Shown here: piece after piece, positions 16,247-24,992 of the stretch
Layout: the number at the start of each line of letters is the position of its first letter
Position numbering within the stretch: the first letter of the stretch is position 1
Origin: Ruania alkalisoli
GTDB lineage: Bacteria > Actinomycetota > Actinomycetes > Actinomycetales > Beutenbergiaceae
Direction of reading: 5' to 3'
Assembly: GCF_014960965.1 (NCBI RefSeq)
Contig: NZ_CP063169.1
Coordinates: forward strand, 1,955,581-2,019,580
Length of the DNA: 64,000 bases
The notes under the pieces: model-generated
Told to the model about the DNA's origin: nothing
Databases searched by the model: none
Seen by the model: the letters and a program-made list of their open reading frames with translations, nothing else
Position numbers and translations under genes: made by a program

Positions 16247-17074
16247 ATGGGGCCAGCAGTAGAACTCGTGGCGGACTGCTCAGCATGCGTCGGACTGTGC
16301 TGTGTCGGGCTGGGGTTCCGCACCTCGGCGGAGTTCGCTTTCGACAAGGAGCCCGGGCAAGCATGCCAACACCTGGCTGAAGACTTCCGGTGCGGGATCC
16401 ATGACCGGTTGCGCGGGCGGGGAATGGCCGGCTGTACGACGTTCGACTGCTTCGGTGCGGGCCAGGTGACCACAGCGCGTTTCGCTGAGGCGGCGCAGGA
16501 TGGCCGGCTCGACGGACCGGACTGGCGCACACCAGCCGTGGCGGGGGAGATGTTCGCTGCCTTCGCGGTCCTACGACGGCTGCACGAGGCACTGTGGCAC
16601 CTCGATCATGCTGCGGCCCGGGAGGTCGACGATGAGATCCGGCAGGAGGTGGCGCGCGTCAGGGACAGCGTGGCTGCCCAGGCGGCGGGGGAGGCAGACG
16701 AACTGCTGCGGATCGATGTCGATGTCAGTTGGCGCAACGTCGCCCCGGTGCTGGCGGCGGTGAGCGAGCAGGTCCGCACAGAGATCAGAGAGGACCCCGC
16801 AGATCTGCGCGGGACGGACCACGCCGGTGCAGATCTGCGCCGGCGGGATCTGTGGGCCGCGAACCTGAGGGGTGCAGTCCTCGTCGGCAGCGATCTGCGT
16901 GGTGCCGACCTGCGTGCTGCTGACCTGGCCGGAGCCGACCTGCGGGGTGCGCGGCTCGACGAGGCCGATCTGCGCGGCGCGCTCTACTGCACCCAGGCCC
17001 AACTCGAAGCCGCTCGCGGCAGCGCCCGCACGCAGCTGCCGGAAGGTGTGCACACGCCCGGCCACTGGGCGTGA
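16247..17074 (+). CDS. YkgJ-like Cys cluster fused to pentapeptide repeats
   Basis: A 275-aa protein of two parts. Residues 10-70 hold a cysteine cluster ([12 protein letters not shown], then C at [16 protein letters not shown] and GCTTFDC) that resembles the metal-chelating YkgJ-type zinc/iron-binding domain. After a helical middle part, residues about 195-250 consist of A(D/N)LR-type pentapeptide repeats ([38 protein letters not shown]), which form a right-handed quadrilateral helix. The fusion suggests a metal-binding scaffold, but its role is unknown. There is no signal peptide. It stands alone between divergent and convergent neighbours. Confidence 0.8.
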   Translation: MGPAVELVADCSACVGLCCVGLGFRTSAEFAFDKEPGQACQHLAEDFRCGIHDRLRGRGMAGCTTFDCFGAGQVTTARFAEAAQDGRLDGPDWRTPAVAGEMFAAFAVLRRLHEALWHLDHAAAREVDDEIRQEVARVRDSVAAQAAGEADELLRIDVDVSWRNVAPVLAAVSEQVRTEIREDPADLRGTDHAGADLRRRDLWAANLRGAVLVGSDLRGADLRAADLAGADLRGARLDEADLRGALYCTQAQLEAARGSARTQLPEGVHTPGHWA

Positions 17075-17161
17075 GGATGCCGGACCACCGTCGCTAGCGG
17101 GCCGGTCTCGTGCGGTACGTGAAGGACACCGGGCGGAGGCGAACCTCGCCATCGGACTGCC

Positions 17162-17635
17162 TCAGACGCCGTCGACATATCCGTGCTGGCGCCAGGCTTC
17201 ATACGTGGCGATCGCCGCCGAGTTCGACAGGTTCAGAGAACGCACTCCCGGCCGCATCGGGATCCGCACCAGCGCCGTCATCCGGTCGTCGGTCAGCACA
17301 TGGGTGGGCAGGCCCTTGGGTTCGGGGCCGAACAGCAGTGCGTCGCCGGGTTCGTAGGCGACATCCGCGAACGATTCCTCGGCGTGCCCGGTGAACGCGA
17401 ACACCCGGCCGTTGCCGTGGGAGCCCACGTACTGCAGCGCGGCATCGAGATCCGCGTGCACATGCACCCGCGCCAGGTCGTGGTAGTCGAGCCCGGCCCG
17501 CCGCAGCTTGGCGTCAGAGAGGTCGAACCCGAGCGGCTCCACCAAGTGCAGCGTGGCGCCGGTGGCGGCGACCATCCGGATCGCGTTGCCCGTGTTCGGG
17601 GGGATCCGGGGTTCGTAGAAGACGATGTGGAACAC
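17162..17635 (-). CDS. trmL: tRNA (cytidine(34)-2'-O)-methyltransferase TrmL
   Basis: A 157-aa SPOUT methyltransferase. It opens FHIVFYEPRIPPNTGNAIRM, the family start, and shows the knotted AdoMet site: FGPEPKGLP, then IPMRPGVRSLNLSNSAAIATYE near the end. TrmL methylates the ribose of the wobble base of certain leucine tRNAs. Open frame extends 18 codons upstream, but GTG at 17633-17635 gives the standard length and has a -10 box 8 nt away. Confidence 0.93.
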   Translation of the reverse strand: MFHIVFYEPRIPPNTGNAIRMVAATGATLHLVEPLGFDLSDAKLRRAGLDYHDLARVHVHADLDAALQYVGSHGNGRVFAFTGHAEESFADVAYEPGDALLFGPEPKGLPTHVLTDDRMTALVRIPMRPGVRSLNLSNSAAIATYEAWRQHGYVDGV

Positions 17636-17643
17636 AGCAGACC

Positions 17644-17649
17644 ACGCTA
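17644..17649 (-). promoter_or_regulatory. -10 box of trmL (leaderless)
   Basis: TAGCGT on the minus strand, 8 nt before GTG 17635. Confidence 0.45.
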
Positions 17650-17673
17650 GCGTTCCCACCCGCTGGTGGGTTC

Positions 17674-18834
17674 TCAGCGCGACGGCCACACCCAGGCGGG
17701 ACGGTCCAGCGGACCCTCCTGACTCTCGATCTGGGTCTCACCCAGTTCCTTGACCAGGTGCACATGCTCGACGCCGGTGCCCAGTGCCTCCTGCAACGCT
17801 GCGGCATGGGTCACCACCACCAGCTGCGTCTCCTGCGCCGCGCGCTGCATCAGGTGCGCCAGTGGTGTCAGCAGCTCCGGGTGCAGGCTCGTCTCGGGTT
17901 CGTTGAGCACCAACAGCTGAGGCGGGCGGGGTGAGAGCAGCGCCGCGGCGAGCATGAGGTAGCGCAACGTACCGTCCGAGAGTTCGGGCGCCCGCAGCGC
18001 TCGCAGCATCCCGGGCTGGTGCAGCTGCACGGAGAACCGGCCCCCTGTCACCTCGATCTCGAGCCGGCTCCCGCCGAACGCCTCGGCGATCGCGTGCTGG
18101 AGCAGGTCTGCCCGGCCGACCTCTTCGATCGTGGCCAACGCGCTGGGTAGGTCGGACCCGTCCGCAGCCAACGCCGGGGTTCGGGTCCCGACGGCGGCCG
18201 CTCGCGCAGGTGCACCGGCGTCGGTGCGCAGATGGTCGTAGAAGCGCCACCCCCGCAACGACTCCCGCAGCGTCACCAGTTCCGGTGCCCGAGTAGGGTC
18301 CGCAAGCGACGTCACACACGAGTCTGCCGGCGTGAGGGCACGGGTCAGTTCGTCCCAGCCCTCATCGCCTCGCGCCTTCACCAGCGGGCCATGGCGGCGC
18401 ACCAGCTGAGCCCCCGGCCGGGCCAGCGGTCCGGCCCATACGGTCTCAGCCTTGATCTCCGGATCCAGTGCGAATCGCGAACCGGCATCCGGGCGGGGCA
18501 GGCCCAGATCCATCGCATAGCTGAGCTCCTCGGAGGCGAAGCCCACCTGCAGCCGCACCGGGCCGGTGCGGCGGGTGCCCTGCACCGGCACGTCGCCGCG
18601 TCGCATCGCGCCACTGAGATGCTCCGGCCCTGCCCACATGGTCGACCCCAACCCGCCCTCGGCGGCGAGGGCACCGATGGCGGTCCCGCGAGCGGTGTCG
18701 GCCAGCAGGCGCAGCGCCCGGTACAGGCTCGACTTGCCGCTCCCATTGGCACCGGTCACGACCGTCAGCTGCCCGAGCGGCACCACCACGTCCCGGAGCG
18801 AACGGTATCCCTGGACGGCGAGCGTGGTCAGCAT
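17674..18834 (-). CDS. AAA_21-type ATPase (RecF/SMC-like head)
   Basis: A 386-aa ABC-type ATPase without membrane segments. It starts LTTLAVQGYRSLRDVVVPLG, typical of RecF/OLD-like heads, with Walker A GANGSGKSS at residues 28-36, a signature ELSDGTLRYLMLAAALL, Walker B PQLLVLNEPETSLHPELL and a switch histidine in QLVVVTHAAAL. Such single proteins occur in DNA repair, in phage defence, or as regulators; no partner nuclease (TOPRIM) or methylase is adjacent, so no defence role is claimed. It is co-directional with the DNA ligase gene, 29 bp away, but has its own -10 box. Confidence 0.82.
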   Translation of the reverse strand: MLTTLAVQGYRSLRDVVVPLGQLTVVTGANGSGKSSLYRALRLLADTARGTAIGALAAEGGLGSTMWAGPEHLSGAMRRGDVPVQGTRRTGPVRLQVGFASEELSYAMDLGLPRPDAGSRFALDPEIKAETVWAGPLARPGAQLVRRHGPLVKARGDEGWDELTRALTPADSCVTSLADPTRAPELVTLRESLRGWRFYDHLRTDAGAPARAAAVGTRTPALAADGSDLPSALATIEEVGRADLLQHAIAEAFGGSRLEIEVTGGRFSVQLHQPGMLRALRAPELSDGTLRYLMLAAALLSPRPPQLLVLNEPETSLHPELLTPLAHLMQRAAQETQLVVVTHAAALQEALGTGVEHVHLVKELGETQIESQEGPLDRPAWVWPSR

Positions 18835-18840
18835 GAGGCC

Positions 18841-18846
18841 ACGTTA
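18841..18846 (-). promoter_or_regulatory. -10 box of the AAA ATPase gene (leaderless)
   Basis: TAACGT on the minus strand, 6 nt before ATG 18834, in the short gap after the ligase gene. Confidence 0.5.
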
Positions 18847-18863
18847 TGCGCTCGCTGTGACAG

Positions 18864-20384
18864 TCAGCGCAGCATCGACCGGACCGTGTCGATGGTGTCG
18901 GCGTCGGTGACCGGCTTGTCCTGGCGGTACTGCTTCACCCGGGCGAACCGCAGTGCCACACCGCCCGGGTAGCGGGTGGAGCGCTGTACCCCGTCGACGG
19001 CGATCTCGACCACCACGTCCGGGCGGATGCGCACGAGGGCCTCGTCCTGCTCAGTGGCGATCGCGGGGAAGTGCTCGGTCTGCCACCGCAGCAGTGCATC
19101 GCTGAGCCCCTTGAAAGTCTTGCCCACCATCACCAGCCCGTCCGGCTCCCCGAACCGCCCGGCGGGGTCGCGTGCGGCCAGGTGCAGGTTCGAGAGCCAT
19201 CCGGTGCGTCGCCCGTACCCCCACTCGGCGGCCAGCACCACCAGATCGAGTGTGTGCACGGGCTTGACCTTCAGCCAGTTCGCCCCTCGCCGTCCGGCGG
19301 CATAGGCACCATCCAGAGCCTTGACCACCACGCCCTCATGGCCGGCGGCCAGAGCCTCGCGCATCACTCGCTCGGCTGTCTCCGGTTCATCGGTGACGGC
19401 GCCCGGCACCACGAACTCTCCCGCCACTCGGGTGAGCTCCGCGAGGCGGTGCTGCAAGGGCTCATCGATGAGGTCCTGCCCGTCCACGTGCAGCAGATCG
19501 AAGAACCACGGCCGCAGCACCACCTCCCCGGCCTCGCTGCCGAAGCGGGCCATCGAGTCCTGGAACGCCCGGGGCAGGCCGTCCTCGGTGAGCGCGAGGG
19601 TCTCACCGTCGAGGATCAGCTCCTGCGCGGGCAGGGCGCGCACGACCTCGACGATCTCCGGGACCCGGTCGGAGATCTCGGCGAGGCTGCGGGTGAACAC
19701 CTGCACCTGCTCTCCGCGGCGGTGCACCTGGATCCGGGCGCCGTCGAGCTTCGCCTGCACACTGCACTGCCCCAGCGTCTCGATCGCCTTCCCGGCAGAG
19801 GTAGCGGTTCCGGCGAGCATCGGCAGCACCGGGGTCCCCACCCGCAGGCCCACCTGCGTCAGGTCGTCGCCGGTGCGGGCCAGTCGCGCCGTCTCACGCA
19901 GGTCCCCGGTCAGCATCGCTGCCCGGCGCACCACCTCCAGGGGCAGATCCCAGGCCTTGGCGACGGCGTCCGTCAGCACCCCCTCCAACGCACCCGTGCG
20001 CATGTCACCGAGCATCACCCGGGCGAGGAAGTCCTGCTCGGTGATGGTGGCACACCCGAGTAGGGCGTGCAGCAACTCGCTACGTTGCGCCTGGGAGCCG
20101 GTTCCGGTCGTGGCCGCGATCGCGGTCAGTGCTTCGTCCACGTCCAGCACGGTCAGTGATGCCGCGCCAGCGGGCTCGGGTCGTACGGCTTGCAGGCGGC
20201 GCCACCCGATACCGATGCGCCCCTGGCGTACCTTACCCAGGAGCATCCCGACGGCGGGGCTCACCTCCTCCGGTCCCAGCAGCTTCAGGACGCTCGCCAG
20301 GGCGTCGATCTTGGCCAGGCGGGAACGTGTCGCAGCCACAGCGGCGGTGGCATGGTCCAGTTCGGCGACGAGAGTGCTGGTCAC
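18864..20384 (-). CDS. ATP-dependent DNA ligase (LigB type)
   Basis: A 506-aa ligase. The N-terminal DNA-binding domain (residues 1-190) is followed by the adenylation domain with motif I QAKLDGARIQVHRRG, whose lysine accepts AMP, then the EILDGE-like LILDGETLAL, motif IV EGVVVKALDG and motif V WLKVKP, and a C-terminal OB domain (VMVGKTFKGLSDALL, ALRFARVKQYRQDK). It seals nicks using ATP, in addition to the essential NAD-dependent LigA, which must lie elsewhere. Ku or LigD domains are absent, so this is the LigB/LigI-like repair ligase and not the NHEJ enzyme. CACACT lies 6 nt before the GTG start. Confidence 0.92.
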   Translation of the reverse strand: MTSTLVAELDHATAAVAATRSRLAKIDALASVLKLLGPEEVSPAVGMLLGKVRQGRIGIGWRRLQAVRPEPAGAASLTVLDVDEALTAIAATTGTGSQAQRSELLHALLGCATITEQDFLARVMLGDMRTGALEGVLTDAVAKAWDLPLEVVRRAAMLTGDLRETARLARTGDDLTQVGLRVGTPVLPMLAGTATSAGKAIETLGQCSVQAKLDGARIQVHRRGEQVQVFTRSLAEISDRVPEIVEVVRALPAQELILDGETLALTEDGLPRAFQDSMARFGSEAGEVVLRPWFFDLLHVDGQDLIDEPLQHRLAELTRVAGEFVVPGAVTDEPETAERVMREALAAGHEGVVVKALDGAYAAGRRGANWLKVKPVHTLDLVVLAAEWGYGRRTGWLSNLHLAARDPAGRFGEPDGLVMVGKTFKGLSDALLRWQTEHFPAIATEQDEALVRIRPDVVVEIAVDGVQRSTRYPGGVALRFARVKQYRQDKPVTDADTIDTVRSMLR

Positions 20385-20436
20385 CGGTCCAGTGTGTCAC
20401 CGGCCCGTGACACTGGAGCGGAAGGGTCGATCCCGG

Positions 20437-23400
20437 TCAGGACCGGGGGCGTCCTCGCAGCGTGACGATCTGGAAGGCTCGCAGGTCGAGCTCAAGCTCG
20501 CGTTCGCGTGTGAGGGCAACCGGTCCGGCCGGTCGTTCGAGGATGTCGACCTCGTGCAGGCCGTCGGCGTTGATCACGAACCGGGCACGCGCAGGCCGCC
20601 CCAGCGACTCGTAGGCGCGGACGATCAGGTCCCCTGACCCGTCTTCAGCCAACTTCACCGTGTGCAGCACCACGCCATCGCCGAACACCTGCGCGACCGG
20701 AGGCACGGACAGCCGTCCGCCCGTGACCGTCCGTATGGGCGTGTCCAGGTCATACGCCTCTTCGACCGCACCGGCGACGTCGGGCGTGATCACCAGGCGC
20801 GAACGGAAGGTGTGCTGACCCTGGTCGCTCTCCGGGTCCGGATAGAGCGGCCCCCGGACCAGCGTCTGACGCACCTGAGTCCGATAGCCCGGTGACGACT
20901 CATCGCCCGGGAACCGGGTGACATCGTGGCCATAGGTGGAATCGTTCACGACAGCTGCCCCGACGACACCGTCGCTGACATGCACCCAGCGGTGAGCGAC
21001 CACCTCGAATCGTGCTTCGTCCCAGGACGTGTTCACGTGCGTGGGACGGTGCACGTGACCGAACTGGGTCTCGGCGCTGGAGGTAGGGGCGTCAATGCGG
21101 AACGGCTGCGCCAGTTTCAGCAGTCGTTGCTGTTCGTGCCAGTGCACGGTGGTGACGATGTCGACGACCGGCCGGTCAGGCATCAGCGTGACACTCTGAT
21201 CCACCCGGGAGGACCCGAACTCGCGTGAGATGAGCACCTGCGCCGACCCGTCGTCGGCGATCGAGACATCAACTGGACCCGAGACCGGGATCTCCAGGTC
21301 GCGGTAGTGCGCGTCCACGTCCCATGCGTCCCAGTCCGTGGGGATGTCCTGATAGAGCGCCAGCACGTTGCCGGGGTGCTCCGCACTGAAGAGCTGCCGG
21401 TCGGAGTCGCGGTCATGCAGTGAGACGAACGTCCCGTCGGCCGCGATGTGCAACGTCAGGTGCGGGCTGCGCAGCACGTGGTGGTCGCCGACCCGGTCGA
21501 GTGCGATTTCGGCTCGCTCTGGAGCCGGTTCGCCTGCACCGAGGGCGAGGATGTCGCGGCGGGGAAACGGCGACCCGTTCACAGTGATCGTCCGGTCCCC
21601 GGGACCGGCGAGTGCCGCAAGCGAGAACTCGATGATCTGCTCGAGCACTGCAGCGTCCTCAGCGTGCATCCGTTCGGCGTCGGCGTGCACCCAGGAGATC
21701 GAGCTTCCGGGCAGGATGTCGTGGAACTGCAGCAACAGGGTGCGTTCCCAGATCCGGCGGAGCTGATCAGCCGGATACGGCGCACCCGTCCGGACTGCCG
21801 CGGTGGCGGCCCACAGCTCCGCTTCCCGCAGGAGCGATTCCGCACGCCGGTTGCCGCGTTTGGTCCGGACCTGGGCGGAGTAGGTGCCGCGGTGCAACTC
21901 CAGGTACATCTCACCGGCCCAGGTGGCAGGGTCTGCATCCGCCACTTCGGCTTCTGCCTGGGCAAAGAACTCCGACGGCGCACCAAACCGCACGCGCGGA
22001 AGACCCTCCACATCCGCGGCGCGCCGGCCGGCCTCGAGCATCTCCCGGGTGGGCCCGCCGCCGCCGTCGCCGTACCCGAACGGAACGATGCCGCCGGAGA
22101 ACTGGCCATGGTCGGCGAAGTTGCCGTGCGCGTAGCCGAGCTCGAACGGGGAGAGGTCGGAGTTGTAGGTGTCGACCGGCGTGAAGTGGGTCAGGATGCG
22201 GGAGCCGTCGATCCCTTCCCAGGTAAAGGTGTGGTGCGGCATCCGGTTGGTCCGGTTCCAGGACATCTTCTGCCCGAAGAACCACCGTGCGCCGGCCGAT
22301 CGAGCAATCTGCGGCAGTGCGCCGGTGTAGCCGAAACTGTCTGGAAGCCAGACCTCCGGGCACTCGATCCCGAACTCACGCATGAAGAAGCCCTGGCCGG
22401 CCACGAACTGGCGCACCAAGGATTCACCGCTGGGCATGTTCGTGTCGGACTCCACCCACATTCCGCCAACCGGTACGAACTGACCTCGCGCGACGGCGTC
22501 GGAGATCCGCGCGTACAGATCCGGGTAGTGCTCCTTCATCCACGCGAACTGCTGGGCGGAGGAGCAGGCGAACACGAAGTCCGGGTTGTCCTCCATCAGG
22601 GTGACCACGTTGGAGAAGGTGCGTGCGCACTTACGAATCGTCTCCCGCAGCGGCCACAGCCACGCCGAGTCGATGTGTGCATGTCCGACGGCGGTCAACG
22701 TCATCGCACTGGCATGCGCCGGGGAAGTCAGCACATCGGTGAGCTGATGCCGTGCCGCGGCAGCTGTTCCGGCCACGTCGGTGGGGTCGAGCACGGCGAG
22801 CATCCGCTCGATCGCTGTGAGGATGAGGTCGCGGCGGCGCACGTCGGTGCCGTCGTTCGTCGCAATCCCGCGCAGCAGGTCCACGTCATGGGCGAGGGCG
22901 ACGACCTCGGCCTCGGGCACCACGAGGTGCGCACCGGCGAATCGGTAGATCTCCTCCTCGCCGGCGCTCTCCCAGCTGCCCAGGTGGGCGAGCGGGATCA
23001 GGTTCGTGCCGTGGGCGTTGTTCAATGTGGGGTTGGCGGCGGCCTCGACCCAGTACTCGATGGCCGCGCCGGGTCCCGCCTGGAGCGGCAGGCGGTGATT
23101 CAGCGGGGAGAGCGCGCGGACCACTGACCCGTCCGTGGTGTAGACGAGCCCTTCGGCCTGGAACCCGGACTGCGCCGTGGTGAAGCCGAGGTCGATCTCG
23201 AGCTCGACAGCCGCTGCGGTGCGCGCGTCCCATTCGCCGGGGACGGAGCCACTGACGTGCATCCACACGGTGTCCCAGGCCCGACCCCATGCGTCGCCGA
23301 CGGCGAGCGGAGCGACGTCGCCGCGGGTGCCTTCAGCGAACGAGACGGGTTCGCCACCGACCCGTCGAGCGGAGACCGAGAGCGGACTGCGCTGGCGGAC

Positions 23401-23487
23401 CCGTGCGGGCCGGATCACCTCGCGGACCACACGGTCCAGGCGCCGGACGATCTGGGTGGCAGCGTCCTGCTGGCGGATCTCGGTCAT
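20437..23487 (-). CDS. GH38 alpha-mannosidase
   Basis: A 1,016-aa glycoside hydrolase family 38 enzyme that removes alpha-linked mannose. Zinc ligands are in AVGHAHIDSAWLWPL (His271 and Asp273 equivalents of the HxD motif), and the nucleophile is Asp383 in VWLPDSFGYTGALPQ. The three-helix middle domain and the long C-terminal beta region of the family are present. It has no signal peptide, so it acts on imported oligosaccharides. A weak AAGGGA lies before the ATG. It is downstream of and parallel to the ROK regulator, which reads toward it across a 148-bp gap with an AT-rich stretch (TTGACTAATCA on the minus strand). Confidence 0.94.
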   Translation of the reverse strand: MTEIRQQDAATQIVRRLDRVVREVIRPARVRQRSPLSVSARRVGGEPVSFAEGTRGDVAPLAVGDAWGRAWDTVWMHVSGSVPGEWDARTAAAVELEIDLGFTTAQSGFQAEGLVYTTDGSVVRALSPLNHRLPLQAGPGAAIEYWVEAAANPTLNNAHGTNLIPLAHLGSWESAGEEEIYRFAGAHLVVPEAEVVALAHDVDLLRGIATNDGTDVRRRDLILTAIERMLAVLDPTDVAGTAAAARHQLTDVLTSPAHASAMTLTAVGHAHIDSAWLWPLRETIRKCARTFSNVVTLMEDNPDFVFACSSAQQFAWMKEHYPDLYARISDAVARGQFVPVGGMWVESDTNMPSGESLVRQFVAGQGFFMREFGIECPEVWLPDSFGYTGALPQIARSAGARWFFGQKMSWNRTNRMPHHTFTWEGIDGSRILTHFTPVDTYNSDLSPFELGYAHGNFADHGQFSGGIVPFGYGDGGGGPTREMLEAGRRAADVEGLPRVRFGAPSEFFAQAEAEVADADPATWAGEMYLELHRGTYSAQVRTKRGNRRAESLLREAELWAATAAVRTGAPYPADQLRRIWERTLLLQFHDILPGSSISWVHADAERMHAEDAAVLEQIIEFSLAALAGPGDRTITVNGSPFPRRDILALGAGEPAPERAEIALDRVGDHHVLRSPHLTLHIAADGTFVSLHDRDSDRQLFSAEHPGNVLALYQDIPTDWDAWDVDAHYRDLEIPVSGPVDVSIADDGSAQVLISREFGSSRVDQSVTLMPDRPVVDIVTTVHWHEQQRLLKLAQPFRIDAPTSSAETQFGHVHRPTHVNTSWDEARFEVVAHRWVHVSDGVVGAAVVNDSTYGHDVTRFPGDESSPGYRTQVRQTLVRGPLYPDPESDQGQHTFRSRLVITPDVAGAVEEAYDLDTPIRTVTGGRLSVPPVAQVFGDGVVLHTVKLAEDGSGDLIVRAYESLGRPARARFVINADGLHEVDILERPAGPVALTRERELELDLRAFQIVTLRGRPRS

Positions 23488-23635
23488 CTGTCTTGTCCCT
23501 TCGGACCGCGGCGGCGCGGCATCAGTTCTGCGGTCGCTGATTAGTCAAGCATATGGAATAAGGGGAGCGGTGTCACGGCGGGCTGTTGGGCGCACGGAGG
23601 TCGACCCGGGCTCGTGCGGTCGGTGGCGCCGGGTC

Positions 23636-24901
23636 TCAGCGCGGAAGGAATAGCTGTGTCGGCGCATTGAACGTGCTGGACCACATCGCTAGCGACGCTG
23701 CACCGACCGCGCCCACATGGTCGCCGATCGAGGTCCCGCGGACGATGACCTGGTGCACCGCCCGCCCGATGAACATCCGCGTCACGACATCCGGCACGAT
23801 CCGCAGGATCGTGGGCGCGAACGGCTCCCACTGGGGTCCGCCGAAGACAATCGTGTCCAAGTCGAGCAGGTTGGCGAGCTGACCGGTGATCCGGCCCAGG
23901 CCACGAGCGGCCCGCTCGAGGATCTCCACCGCCTCGGCCTGGCCGGAATCGGCGAGACGACACAACTCGGTGAGAGCGGCGCCCAGGGCGCGGGCGTCGC
24001 CGATGTCGACCGCGGGTAGCACGCCGCGCACCGTGGCCTCGCCGACGAGAGTACGCGGCAGGATCGTGCTCTCCAGGCAGCCGCGGCCACCGCAGAAGCA
24101 GATCGGACCGTTCGGATCGGCGTTCATGTGGCCGATGTTGCCGCTCGAGCCACGCATGACCTCGCCGTCGAGCACGAGCCCGGCAGCGATGCCGGTGCCG
24201 ATGTAGACGAAGGCCATGTTGCGCGGGCCGTCCTCGGCGTTCCACATCTCGCCGACGGCGACCGCCGTCGAGTCCTTGTCGATCGTGACGGGGAGGTCGA
24301 GCCGCCGTTCCAGGTCGGTCTTCAGTGGTACGCGTTCCCAGCCGACCAGGTAGGGGGCGCCGACCACGGCACCGGTGCGGACATCGATCGGACCGGGCGT
24401 TCCGACGCCGAGCCCGGCCAGCCGATCAGCCGGGATGCCGGAGTCGGTGATGAGCGAGCGAATCATCGTCTCGATCGCGTCGAGGACCGAAGTCGGGTCC
24501 GGGGAGGCCGGCGTCGGGATGCGGACGGTGCCGACCACCTCGCCGGCAAGGTTGAGCACCACCGACGTCAACCACGCCGGATCGATGTGCAGACCGAGCG
24601 CGTACAGGCCGCCCGGTTCCACCTCGAAGATCGTGCGAGGGGCGCCGGCGCCGGCGTAGATCCGGCCGGACTCCTTGATGAGGCCGTCGTCGCTCAGCCG
24701 GCGGCAGATGTTCGACATGGTTTGCGCAGTCAGGCCGGTGTGCTGCACTAGCTCGACCCGGCTGATCCCGGCCGACCGGCGGATCAGATCTAGGACCAAC
24801 ATCTTGTTGTAGTCGGCCACTCGGGGCAGGTTGGTGCCGCGCCGGCCCGGTGCTGCAGAGGCAGCACTGTCCTCGGCTGGTGTCGGCGTCCGGCTCGGCA
24901 T
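23636..24901 (-). CDS. ROK-family transcriptional regulator
   Basis: A 421-aa repressor-type protein. Residues 35-85 hold a winged helix (SRVELVQHTGLTAQTMSNIC); the sugar-kinase-like ROK domain follows, with GLGVGTPGPIDVRTG, FVYIGTGIAAGLVLDG, GHMNADPNG and the zinc site CFCGGRGCLES. ROK regulators bind sugars or sugar phosphates and repress catabolic genes. It is divergent from a sugar ABC importer and upstream of the GH38 gene, so mannose-containing ligands are the best guess. ATG at 24901 lies 6 nt from a -10 box. Confidence 0.92.
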   Translation of the reverse strand: MPSRTPTPAEDSAASAAPGRRGTNLPRVADYNKMLVLDLIRRSAGISRVELVQHTGLTAQTMSNICRRLSDDGLIKESGRIYAGAGAPRTIFEVEPGGLYALGLHIDPAWLTSVVLNLAGEVVGTVRIPTPASPDPTSVLDAIETMIRSLITDSGIPADRLAGLGVGTPGPIDVRTGAVVGAPYLVGWERVPLKTDLERRLDLPVTIDKDSTAVAVGEMWNAEDGPRNMAFVYIGTGIAAGLVLDGEVMRGSSGNIGHMNADPNGPICFCGGRGCLESTILPRTLVGEATVRGVLPAVDIGDARALGAALTELCRLADSGQAEAVEILERAARGLGRITGQLANLLDLDTIVFGGPQWEPFAPTILRIVPDVVTRMFIGRAVHQVIVRGTSIGDHVGAVGAASLAMWSSTFNAPTQLFLPR

Positions 24902-24907
24902 GGGCCG

Positions 24908-24913
24908 ATGCTA
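24908..24913 (-). promoter_or_regulatory. -10 box of the ROK regulator gene (leaderless)
   Basis: TAGCAT on the minus strand, 6 nt before ATG 24901. It lies 17 bp from the -35 of the opposite promoter, so the two promoters overlap face to face. Confidence 0.5.
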
Positions 24914-24930
24914 CGCAGCAACTCACCACG

Positions 24931-24959
24931 TTGACAAACTCAAATTGGTGGAATTAACT
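24931..24959 (+). promoter_or_regulatory. Sigma-70-type promoter of the sugar ABC importer operon
   Basis: TTGACA (24931-24936), 17-bp spacer and TTAACT (24954-24959) make one of the best consensus promoters in the window, 33 bp before the GTG of the binding-protein gene. The AT-rich stretch between the divergent genes is the obvious place for a ROK operator, but no clear symmetric site was found. Confidence 0.75.
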
Positions 24960-24992
24960 GTGGCCCACTCGCATCAACGGAGAGGCAGTCAC

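Noticed and set aside
17674-18834. AAA ATPase as part of an OLD/Gabija-like phage-defence system
   Set aside because: No TOPRIM domain in the protein and no helicase or nuclease partner; the neighbour is a repair ligase.
21448-23127. Open frame of 559 codons on the plus strand
   Set aside because: Antisense to the GH38 mannosidase, low-complexity translation and no start signals.
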